NCBI GenBank assembly: GCA_043804035.1
Contig: JAZDJJ010000043.1
Coordinates: 1 to 5,219, forward strand
From: JAZDJJ01 sp043804035
Lineage (GTDB): Bacteria > Bacteroidota > Bacteroidia > Palsa-948
Length of the DNA: 5,219 nucleotides
Direction: 5' to 3'
Shown here piece by piece: positions 1 to 5,219 of the stretch. Position numbers and translations under genes: made by a program. Below the pieces are notes generated by a model. It did no database searches, was not told the origin of the DNA, and saw only the letters and a program-made list of their open reading frames with translations. Within the stretch, counting starts at the first letter, position 1. Every line of letters begins with the position of its first letter.

Positions 1-195
1 AAGATAAGTGCCAGCGGTTGTGCATTGTATCTTTGTGAGTGTTGCATTAGCACCGGTTACGGCTAAAGAAATTTTATGCAGAATATGATTTGTTGTTCCT
101 TGCGAAACACTGGCAGCAGTAACTTGAGTGCCATTATTTGCAAGAGTAATTGTTTGTGCAAAAAGACCACTTGAACTATAAAATATTAACATCAT
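1..195 (-). CDS. Exported protein, N-terminal fragment (BNR-associated N-terminal-like domain), runs off left edge
   Basis: The visible 65 residues begin with two adjacent ATG codons (195-193 and 192-190), followed by a hydrophobic stretch ending in GLFAQ, where signal peptidase I would cut after Ala13. The mature part contains VSQGTTNHILHKISLAV and ATLTKIQCTTAGTYL. This pattern recurs at the N-terminus of many Bacteroidota surface proteins and resembles the N-terminal domain of BNR-repeat neuraminidases; that family link is from memory and uncertain. From this ATG the signal peptide lacks the usual basic n-region. The frame stays open upstream to a stop at 283-285 and reads LNKWILAMML just before the ATG, a better signal peptide that has no ATG. 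The true start is therefore unsure and may be a rare codon. The rest of the gene, including any sorting domain, lies outside the window. Confidence 0.7.
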   Translation of the reverse strand, partial: MMLIFYSSSGLFAQTITLANNGTQVTAASVSQGTTNHILHKISLAVTGANATLTKIQCTTAGTYL

Positions 196-403
196 TGCTA
201 ATATCCATTTATTTAATTGCCAAATTACACTGAGAGAATAATTCTGATTCTTATTTTTTTTATAGATAAAAATTTTTAATTGTTATAAATAATTTACAAT
301 AATACTAAAGTTTTCAATACAATGTGCAAAAAAAATTATCAACAAAATGTTACCAATGTTAATAACTATGTTAGGATTTTAGGCAAGAATACTTTTTGTC
401 TCT

Positions 404-438
404 CGCAAAGTCGCCAAGAAATACGAAAACACTTTGCG
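404..438. repeat. Inverted repeat CGCAAAGT/ACTTTGCG, degenerate intergenic palindrome
   Basis: CGCAAAGT at 404-411 pairs perfectly with ACTTTGCG at 431-438 across a 19-nt spacer. The left arm runs on into CGCCAAG. This wording resembles the dispersed intergenic elements seen in many Bacteroidota and cyanobacterial genomes, built from CGCAAAG-type units facing each other. Here the inner part has decayed (AAATACG where another CGCAAAG-like unit might be expected). The 8-bp stem without a following T-run argues against a terminator. The match to a dispersed family comes from memory of the motif, not from a search. Confidence 0.5.
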
Positions 439-487
439 TTGTTTAATTGTTCCTTCAGATTCCTGTTGCCGATTTTTTTTGTTATTG

Positions 488-516
488 CAAAAATACTATT
501 TTTTTACAAATGCAAA
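488..516 (-). promoter_or_regulatory. Bacteroidota-type promoter-like site (TTTG-N17-TAnnTTTG)
   Basis: On the minus strand TTTG (516-513) is followed after 17 nt by TATTTTTG (495-488), an exact match to the TAnnTTTG -7 element used by the primary sigma factor of Bacteroidota, with an acceptable -33 element. It points toward the gene at 195-1 and sits just after the stop codon of the sorting-domain remnant. Transcription would begin near 480-484. Matches to this AT-rich consensus arise easily by chance in such DNA, so the call is moderate. Confidence 0.4.
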
Positions 517-525
517 TATTTTTTT

Positions 526-644
526 TTATTTCTGTATGATTAGTTTTTGTGTGAAAGATTCTTGTTCGGTTTTTATATGAATGAAATAAATTCCGTTGGG
601 TTGAGAAAAAAAATATTTCAATGCTTCACAATGCTCATTTGCAA
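526..644 (-). pseudogene. Orphan tail of a T9SS type A sorting domain (gene remnant, out of frame with the gene before it)
   Basis: Immediately after the stop of the propeller gene, a different minus-strand frame reads SQPNGIYFIHIKTEQES followed by FTQKLIIQK and a TAA at 528-526. This is the typical last 30 or so residues of a T9SS type A sorting domain: a G-[IV]-Y strand, then a final strand ending KLII. The frame is open only back to a TAA at 672-670 and has no start codon and no export signal, so it cannot be a gene on its own. It lies in the -1 frame relative to the propeller gene and I see no slippery heptamer between 669 and 645. Residues between about 644 and 622 (IANEHCEA) do not look like sorting domain. 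The nucleotide sequence differs clearly from the 3' end of the propeller gene, so it is not a recent tandem copy. Most likely it is the 3' end of another cargo gene whose body was lost by recombination or deletion. A sequencing indel joining the two frames is possible but would give two GxY strands in series. Confidence 0.7.
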
Positions 645-2252
645 TTACGAACCATTTAGTGTTTGTAATTTAACTATATAAACTCCTTGAATAAGATTTG
701 GAATATTTATTGAAGTAGAATTTTGAGATAACGTGGTTTGAAAAATCATTTGTCCTATTGTATCATAGATAAACATTTTTGATTTGAGCAGGTCTTGTGA
801 AATTTGCATTGTGTAACTGCCATTTGAAGGATTAGGATAAATAATAAAATTGCTTCGCCTCTCATTATTTGAAGGAACTCCTGTAATGCCATTTAGTTTG
901 GCTACAAAAAAATCCCCATTACCGACATCCACTATGTTAATCGAACCAAATGCAGCTGTGTTTTTGAATGTTCCTGTTACATAAGCATTGTCTGATGTAT
1001 CTATACAAATTGCCCTCCCTGCTGCATAAGAAGCGTTGCCTTCCGCAACCTCAATACAATTCCCGCTCGAATCAAATTTTGCTATAAATGCGCCACTGCT
1101 TGACAAGAAATAACTTCCAAAATAGATTGGAGGTGAATAACATTGACCAGAAACATAAATGTTACTCGTTTTATTTGTGGCAATACCATAACCCGATTCT
1201 ATACCTGCACCGTTTGCTTGCTTTGCCCATTTGCAACTACCAATAGAATCATATTTTAAAATAAAAATATTTGCGCTTCCATCTCCCGTGAGAGAATATG
1301 TATCATAAGTTGCAGTTACTGTTCCATCAAACTCTCCTGTCACATAACAATTACCAAATCCATCAGCACTTATTCCTGTACCACCATCATTAGCCACGCT
1401 TCCACCGCTTTTTGCCCATAAACAATTACCCGATGAATCATATTTTGCAACAAATACATCTCCCCCACCTAAGCTTGTTAATTTATATGATCCAAATTTT
1501 ACTGAATCACTAAAGCCACCTGTTACATAACAGTTGCCCATCGCATCGGCTGAAATAGAACTCCCCCCTGCTATTGAATTTCCTTGTCTTACCCAAATAC
1601 AATTCCCATTCAAATCATATTTAGCAATAAATACATCTGGCAAACCATTAGGTAAACCATTAGGAGTAGTTATGGTGTAAGTTCCGAAAGTTGCCGTTCC
1701 TCTAAAACTTCCTGTAAGGTATAAATTTCCATTTTTATTTATAGATATACCATGACCACTATCACCACCAACTCCTCCTGCACGCTTTACCCATACACAA
1801 TTACCATTTGAATTATATTTTGCAATAAAAATATTACCTTGCAGAGAACAACCAATTGTAATTGTATCAAATGATGCATTGCCAGTCGCGCTACCAATAA
1901 CATAACAGTTACCTAAAGTATCAACAACAATTCCATATCCGCCTTCTCCACCCTGAGTTATTGCATTATTTCCTCCTGCATGTTTCGCCCACAATACATT
2001 TCCGTTTGAATCATATTTGGCAATGAAAATATCATTAAACCCATTTTGAGGTAAAGTATATGAACCAAAAACAGCTGTGTTTGAAAGATAAGTGCCTGTT
2101 ACATAACTATTACCCCATTTATCAACAGCAATGCCTATACCTAAGTCAGCATTTGTTCCTCCGGCTCGCTGTGCCCATTGCCATATTTGAGAATAGCAAC
2201 AGACAGTGAATAGTAAGCAGTAGACAAGCGGAACTAAAATAATTTTTTTCAT
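645..2252 (-). CDS. Secreted SBBP-repeat beta-propeller protein with a shortened T9SS type A sorting domain
   Basis: The 535-residue product starts MKKIILV and has a signal peptide cleaved about after Ser21 (CYS|Q). Residues 38-456 hold seven repeats of the SBBP type, each with GIxxDxxGNxYVTGxF, an FG turn, and DIFIAKYDxxGNCLWAKxAGG. The YVTG-like strands start near residues 50, 117, 178, 242, 303, 366 and 424. Residues 24-32 (WQWAQRAGG) match the last strand of a repeat, and that strand is missing from repeat seven, as expected for a propeller closed by the N-terminus. Eight of the GN[X] positions carry Cys (116, 152, 218, 241, 277, 302, 340, 399). Residues 467-535 form a T9SS type A sorting domain (FIIYPNPSNG, MFIYDTIGQMIF, GVYIVKLQTLNGS), but the final basic KLxx strand is absent because a TAA follows. 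The start lies 10 bp after the stop of the hydrolase gene, so co-expression is likely. Molecular function is unknown; surface binding or scaffolding is inferred. It has no visible catalytic motif. Confidence 0.88.
   Translation of the reverse strand: MKKIILVPLVYCLLFTVCCYSQIWQWAQRAGGTNADLGIGIAVDKWGNSYVTGTYLSNTAVFGSYTLPQNGFNDIFIAKYDSNGNVLWAKHAGGNNAITQGGEGGYGIVVDTLGNCYVIGSATGNASFDTITIGCSLQGNIFIAKYNSNGNCVWVKRAGGVGGDSGHGISINKNGNLYLTGSFRGTATFGTYTITTPNGLPNGLPDVFIAKYDLNGNCIWVRQGNSIAGGSSISADAMGNCYVTGGFSDSVKFGSYKLTSLGGGDVFVAKYDSSGNCLWAKSGGSVANDGGTGISADGFGNCYVTGEFDGTVTATYDTYSLTGDGSANIFILKYDSIGSCKWAKQANGAGIESGYGIATNKTSNIYVSGQCYSPPIYFGSYFLSSSGAFIAKFDSSGNCIEVAEGNASYAAGRAICIDTSDNAYVTGTFKNTAAFGSINIVDVGNGDFFVAKLNGITGVPSNNERRSNFIIYPNPSNGSYTMQISQDLLKSKMFIYDTIGQMIFQTTLSQNSTSINIPNLIQGVYIVKLQTLNGS
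1642..1664. repeat. 12-bp in-frame tandem duplication encoding NGLP-NGLP
   Basis: AAACCATTAGG occurs at 1642-1652 and again at 1654-1664, a 12-bp period. It adds four residues (NGLPNGLP, residues 198-205) to a surface loop of the third propeller repeat, making it longer than its siblings. The near-perfect copies suggest recent replication slippage that kept the frame. Confidence 0.7.
2192..2226. repeat. Degenerate 7-bp tandem repeat (GTrrrCA) inside the signal-peptide coding region
   Basis: On the plus strand five consecutive heptamers can be laid out: AATAGCA (2192-2198), ACAGACA, GTGAATA, GTAAGCA and GTAGACA (2220-2226), with consensus GTrrrCA. On the coding strand this reads TGyyyAC and encodes residues 9-21 of the propeller protein, LVYCLLFTVCCYS, which is the hydrophobic core and cleavage region of its signal peptide. 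Because 7 is not a multiple of 3, the repeat gives a 7-residue protein period only after three units. Similar CTACTG/TTACTG-type heptamer runs occur between genes in Bacteroidota, from memory and not searched. Confidence 0.5.
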
Positions 2253-2262
2253 AGTAAAAAGT

Positions 2263-4491
2263 TTATTGATGAATAATTTTTTTTGTATAGCAAATGTTCC
2301 CTCTCATTATTTTGGCAAGATAAATTCCGCTTGCAAAATCTGAAATATCAATCCGTGTTGTTGGTTTATTCAGGATGCATTGATAAATTGATTTTCCGGA
2401 TATGTCATAAATGAAAAGTTGCCAAGGAATGTCTTTATTATTATCTCCTTCTTCCGTTACCTGAATAAGAATTTGCGTGGGTGCCGGATTCGGGAAAAGT
2501 TGTACGTTATCAGATGAAGATGGCGATAATAAAAATTTTACTTCTCCTGACTGTTCTGCTTTTGTAGTTACAAAAATGTTGCGGATATGATTTTCTGGAT
2601 TGGCTGTTCGGGCGTAAACTGGGTCGTTGCAATCAGCAGGAACAGGGGCAATATAGGCGTGAAAGTTACTGCCTGCTTTAATGTGCGTGCCGGGTAACAT
2701 TCTTATCTCCTTGCCCGCCACCATTGTTACCGTGCCGCCCGTTGTGCCATTTCCATCCAATACAAAATTACTTGCAGTGATTTTGTTTTGCGCAGAAAAG
2801 TTTTGTGTTTGCCCGATAGCTACTGTTTGATTGTTTAAAGTTAAATTATAATCGGATGGAAAAGTTATAGTAAAAGGGGAAGTAAAAGGAAAATCAAAAT
2901 TATAAGGCGCTACACTTGCTCCGCTTGCAGAAATTCTTAAATGACGAATAGGATTGGGAGGTGATGGTGGTGCATTATTATATATAGTAAAACTCCCATC
3001 GGCTTTTGTAAAAGTACGAGTGCCGTTTTCATAATTTATATCCCATCCTGACACCACTGCATCTTGAACCGCAACATTATTATTATCTACTACTGTACCA
3101 GTAACAGGATTTTGCGACCAGTTAAAATAATTATAATATGTGGTTGGTTGAGTAGCAGGAGTTTGAACAGTGAAGGGATTAAAATTCTGAAATGCAGTTA
3201 CTGCGGGTTGTTTGAAATTATCATTGAAATCTATAAGCCCTAAATAACTTCCGCGCACATCACATCCCCAATATACATCTTGGTACTGCCACCACGTATA
3301 ACCCGCTGCACCGCAGGCACGAGCGAATGCTAAACTGTTTGTTGCAAAAATTCCCTGAGCATTATAATCTCCATCTACTCCATAATCCCACCCCTGCCCT
3401 GTACAATTAACAGGATCAGGATTATCTGTAATTGAAGGTAACGGAGGAACTTTTGCTGAGAAACCTGTTTCACCAATAATCCATGGTTTGTTTACATTTT
3501 TTCCGAACCAATACAAATCACTGAAAACTCTGTTAACACCCAAGGTTTGTTCGCTGGTGTTATTGGGATTTGTTACCGAAGGATAAGTGTGAACTGAAAT
3601 AAAATCTAAATTCAATATTCCCGGGTCCCATTCATATACTTCGCCTGGCCCGGCAAGACCAATAGTAACAAGATGATTAGGTGCTTTTAATTTTATTTCC
3701 TGATACCAGTCAGAAACCATTTGACACACTTCAGTTTTTCTGAAGTTACCTCCGTCAAAATACAATGGTTCGTTAAATAAATCGTATGCAAATAATGCAG
3801 TGTTTGTCTTAAAATAATCTGATAAAGCAGAAAGATAATTTTTGTAATCCAACCGACCGTTTGTGGAAGTTAGATTATTGTATTGATTAAAGTTAATTCT
3901 CTGCGTTGTAGTTGCCGCACTCCCGCCTCCTGCTAATAAAGTTACTTTTATATCTATTTGCGGGTCAGCCGCTATGGATAAAACACTATTGATAAAACTA
4001 AAAAGCGTTGCGCAATTTTGGTTTACGGAAGAATTTCCTGAATAAGGCGGAGTAAAAGTTACAGTTGAAGGAGGCGGTCCAGTATAAATAGGATTAGGGT
4101 ACGGATTAGTTATTGCGGTAAAAGAAAATCCATCCGCACTTGGATTTTTAACAGGTCCTAATCCACATAGGCGAATGGAATTAATACCCATGCTGTGTTT
4201 CATTCTGTAAAAATCATCCCATATTTCCTGTAATGAATTTACTGCGTCACCGTGTTCGTAATCATTTGAAGTGCCGTATCCATGATGCGGAGCAATGTAT
4301 AAATTACCTGTGTTTGGGTCTTTTACAATATCAACAATATAATTTACTCCCACAGGATAATATTCATTTCCATTAAGCATGAATTTTTTCTTTTGCAAAT
4401 AAACAAAATTATTGTTTTGCGCAAAAACCCATCCCCCGCCTTTCCCAAAAGAAAATGAGAATAAAACTATAAGTAGAAAAACTTTTTTCAT
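2263..4491 (-). CDS. Secreted GH5-type glycoside hydrolase (cellulase-like) with T9SS type A sorting domain
   Basis: The 742-residue product begins with MKKVFLLIVLFSFSF and a predicted signal peptidase site VFA|Q after residue 24. Residues about 27-437 form a clan GH-A (beta/alpha)8 barrel. The GH5 signatures are SIRL (Arg107), the acid/base LFNEP (Glu241), HTY (His301, Tyr303), the nucleophile WIIGETG (Glu341) and a late YTWWQYQD (Trp400-401). Both catalytic Glu are present, so retaining hydrolysis of a beta-linked glycan such as glucan or mannan is likely; the substrate cannot be read from the sequence. Loops near 115-157 (Pro-rich) and 348-378 are long. Residues about 462-548 resemble a carboxypeptidase-regulatory-like Ig domain (VTGTVVDNNNVAVQDAVVSG, KADGSFTI). 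Residues 555-616 (KITASNF, AGKEIRMLPGTHIKAGSNFHAYI) match a beta region common in Bacteroidota surface proteins. Residues 664-742 (LFPNPAP, LFIYDISGKSIY, SGIYLAKI, KKIIHQ) are a complete sorting domain. It starts 32 bp after the VGIG gene and ends 10 bp before the propeller gene. The subfamily is not assigned. Confidence 0.88.
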   Translation of the reverse strand: MKKVFLLIVLFSFSFGKGGGWVFAQNNNFVYLQKKKFMLNGNEYYPVGVNYIVDIVKDPNTGNLYIAPHHGYGTSNDYEHGDAVNSLQEIWDDFYRMKHSMGINSIRLCGLGPVKNPSADGFSFTAITNPYPNPIYTGPPPSTVTFTPPYSGNSSVNQNCATLFSFINSVLSIAADPQIDIKVTLLAGGGSAATTTQRINFNQYNNLTSTNGRLDYKNYLSALSDYFKTNTALFAYDLFNEPLYFDGGNFRKTEVCQMVSDWYQEIKLKAPNHLVTIGLAGPGEVYEWDPGILNLDFISVHTYPSVTNPNNTSEQTLGVNRVFSDLYWFGKNVNKPWIIGETGFSAKVPPLPSITDNPDPVNCTGQGWDYGVDGDYNAQGIFATNSLAFARACGAAGYTWWQYQDVYWGCDVRGSYLGLIDFNDNFKQPAVTAFQNFNPFTVQTPATQPTTYYNYFNWSQNPVTGTVVDNNNVAVQDAVVSGWDINYENGTRTFTKADGSFTIYNNAPPSPPNPIRHLRISASGASVAPYNFDFPFTSPFTITFPSDYNLTLNNQTVAIGQTQNFSAQNKITASNFVLDGNGTTGGTVTMVAGKEIRMLPGTHIKAGSNFHAYIAPVPADCNDPVYARTANPENHIRNIFVTTKAEQSGEVKFLLSPSSSDNVQLFPNPAPTQILIQVTEEGDNNKDIPWQLFIYDISGKSIYQCILNKPTTRIDISDFASGIYLAKIMRGNICYTKKIIHQ
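4429..4446 (-). other. GC-rich insert-like segment (GKGGGW) in the hydrolase signal peptide
   Basis: These 18 bp, almost all G or C apart from a few A/T, encode residues 16-21 (GKGGGW) between the hydrophobic core FSFSF and the cleavage motif VFAQ. Without them the peptide would read FSFSFVFAQ, an ordinary signal peptide. The local composition contrasts strongly with the AT-rich surroundings. It is in frame and the cleavage site is kept, so export is probably still possible. Whether it is an insertion cannot be shown from one sequence. Confidence 0.35.
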
Positions 4492-4523
4492 TTCTTTTTC
4501 AGTTTATTAATTTGTGATTGGAA

Positions 4524-5219
4524 TTATTTTTTCGATTGATTTGATTTTTTTTCTAATTCTTCAATTCTTTTATTTTGCTGGATAATGTACAGAGTAAGTT
4601 CTTCTATTTTTTGCAAAAGTTTTGTTTGCATTTCACCTATTAGCACACCATTATCGGTTTCCATTTCTTTTGCGGGCAGTATTTCGGGTAAATGTTTGTT
4701 CTGTTTAATAAACATTTCTAGTTCCGATAAAGACATTAGTTTATAACTATTTTCAAAAACAAAATCACAACCTAAAAGATTTACTTTCATTTCTTCTGCA
4801 CGTATTATTCCACAAACATCTAATTTATATTGAGGAGTATTTGTTCCAATGCCTACATTCGCATCAATTGTTACTTTATCTCTATGCACTGCCATTACAT
4901 CTTTTGGTGTTCCTAGCAGTGGTGGTGACCAAAGAAAATTCCTAAACAAAATATAATCTTGATCTCCATCATCACCAGATTCTAATACTAAACGATTTTT
5001 ATTTGTAGCAATTCCAGAATCTCCATAGTTTTCCAAATAAATAAAGGACTTGTCTGAATTATCTGTTCTGTAAAATTCAATTCCTGCTTGGTTTGAAGTT
5101 ACAGGAGATTCTACATTGATTATGCTTTTTCCATTTCCTCGCACATCTAATTTATGTTGAGGATTTTCTGCTCCAATCCCCACACTCCCTCCATTCGCAT
5201 TGATAATAGTGTTGTTATT
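4524..5219 (-). CDS. VGIG-repeat tail-fibre-like surface protein, C-terminal part (5' end beyond right edge)
   Basis: The frame is open from the right edge to the TAA at 4526-4524, giving 231 residues. A GTG at 5183 could be read as a start, but it falls inside the first VGIG repeat and 12 in-frame codons precede it, so the gene almost surely begins outside the window. Two copies of VGIG..[NT]P[QH].KLDV.G occur at residues 13-28 and 122-137. Between them is a beta-rich stretch. After the second copy come RAEEMKVN, CDFVFE (151-156), LSELEMFIKQNKHLPEI (164-180) and LIGEMQTKLLQKIEELTLYIIQQNKRIEELEKK (193-225), a predicted trimer-type coiled coil. This C-terminal arrangement recurs in many Bacteroidota proteins annotated as tail fibre-like. 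I see no Ser-Lys dyad motif of the S74 self-cleaving chaperone and no T9SS sorting domain. Its role is unknown; a trimeric surface fibre is the best inference. The hydrolase gene follows after 32 bp. Confidence 0.82.
   Translation of the reverse strand, partial: NNNTIINANGGSVGIGAENPQHKLDVRGNGKSIINVESPVTSNQAGIEFYRTDNSDKSFIYLENYGDSGIATNKNRLVLESGDDGDQDYILFRNFLWSPPLLGTPKDVMAVHRDKVTIDANVGIGTNTPQYKLDVCGIIRAEEMKVNLLGCDFVFENSYKLMSLSELEMFIKQNKHLPEILPAKEMETDNGVLIGEMQTKLLQKIEELTLYIIQQNKRIEELEKKSNQSKK
4816..4836. repeat. Direct repeat, copy 1 (encodes the second PQYKLDV motif)
   Basis: This 21-bp stretch matches 5143-5163 at 20 of 21 positions. It encodes the PQ[YH]KLDV core of the VGIG repeat. The high DNA identity, with diverged sequence in between, points to strong codon conservation or to gene conversion between repeat units. 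Confidence 0.6.
5143..5163. repeat. Direct repeat, copy 2 (encodes the first PQHKLDV motif)
   Basis: This is the partner of 4816-4836, 327 bp away and in the same orientation and frame, with one mismatch (Tyr versus His codon). The distance of 109 codons is the length of one repeat unit of the fibre protein. Confidence 0.6.

Larger units (their letters stand above)
196..525. other. Non-coding stretch between the sorting-domain remnant and the left-edge gene
   Basis: This very AT-rich stretch holds long A/T runs, one Bacteroidota-type promoter-like site near its right end, and one short inverted repeat in its middle. I find no convincing gene here. A plus-strand open frame at 322-543 is rich in Phe, Lys and Asn, crosses the inverted repeat and the promoter-like site, and has no recognisable domain. 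No GC-rich hairpin followed by a T-run was seen, so no intrinsic terminator can be named. If the promoter-like site drives the left-edge gene, the leader would be roughly 285 nt long. Confidence 0.6.

Noticed and set aside
404..438. CRISPR or insertion-sequence end
   Set aside because: There is only one palindrome, with no spaced repeat series, no transposase and no target-site duplication in view.
322..543. Plus-strand open frame of 73 codons (MCKKNYQQ...) as a small membrane protein
   Set aside because: Its composition follows the AT-rich DNA, it crosses the CGCAAAGT inverted repeat and the antisense sorting-domain remnant, and it has no recognisable domain.
603..640. Intrinsic terminator after the propeller gene (T-run at 616-603 on the minus strand)
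   Set aside because: The DNA before the T-run is a direct repeat (CAATGCT at 619-625 and 629-635), not a dyad, so no stable hairpin forms.
645..672. Programmed -1 frameshift joining the propeller gene to the second sorting-domain tail
   Set aside because: No slippery heptamer or downstream hairpin was seen in the only overlap (669-645), and the product would carry two GxY strands in series, unlike known sorting domains.
2180..2252. Lipoprotein signal at FTVCC in the propeller protein
   Set aside because: The residues before Cys do not fit an L-[AST]-[GA]-C lipobox, and a signal peptidase I site CYS|Q follows.
5181..5183. GTG as the start of the VGIG protein
   Set aside because: It is the Val of the first VGIG motif, and the frame continues open to the right edge with repeat-like residues (NNNTIINANGGS), so the gene starts outside the window.

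Overview
This is an AT-rich window whose recognisable genes all lie on the minus strand. They read right to left and encode exported proteins of the kind found in Bacteroidota (Bacteroidetes). The lineage call rests on type IX secretion system (T9SS) type A C-terminal sorting domains, SBBP-type beta-propeller repeats, VGIGT..P..KLDV tail-fibre-like repeats, a TTTG-N17-TAnnTTTG promoter-like site, and starts without a clear Shine-Dalgarno sequence. Genus cannot be read from the window.

Layout, in order of transcription. (1) 4524-5219: the C-terminal part of a VGIG-repeat, tail-fibre-like surface protein that enters from beyond the right edge. (2) 2263-4491: a 742-residue secreted GH5-type glycoside hydrolase with both catalytic glutamates, a carboxypeptidase-regulatory-like domain, an adhesin-like beta region and an intact T9SS sorting domain. 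(3) 645-2252: a 535-residue secreted protein with seven SBBP repeats, probably a closed seven-bladed beta-propeller, and a T9SS sorting domain that stops short. (4) 526-644: an out-of-frame orphan tail of a different T9SS sorting domain, a gene remnant. (5) 196-525: non-coding DNA with a promoter-like site and a degenerate CGCAAAGT inverted repeat. (6) 1-195: the N-terminus of another exported protein that leaves at the left edge, resembling the N-terminal domain of BNR-type neuraminidase-associated proteins.

The spacings of 32 bp (VGIG gene to GH5) and 10 bp (GH5 to SBBP) suggest a single transcript. The two full-length genes carry signal peptides and sorting domains, so their products should reach the cell surface or medium. 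A surface glycanase plus a propeller protein, perhaps for binding, is a reasonable reading, but the substrate is unknown.

The most unusual region is 526-670, where one sorting domain ends early and the tail of another follows in a different frame. This suggests recombination or deletion between T9SS cargo genes. Also notable is the signal-peptide core of the propeller protein, which is written in a degenerate 7-bp tandem repeat. I see no CRISPR array, tRNA, rRNA, insertion sequence or defence system here.
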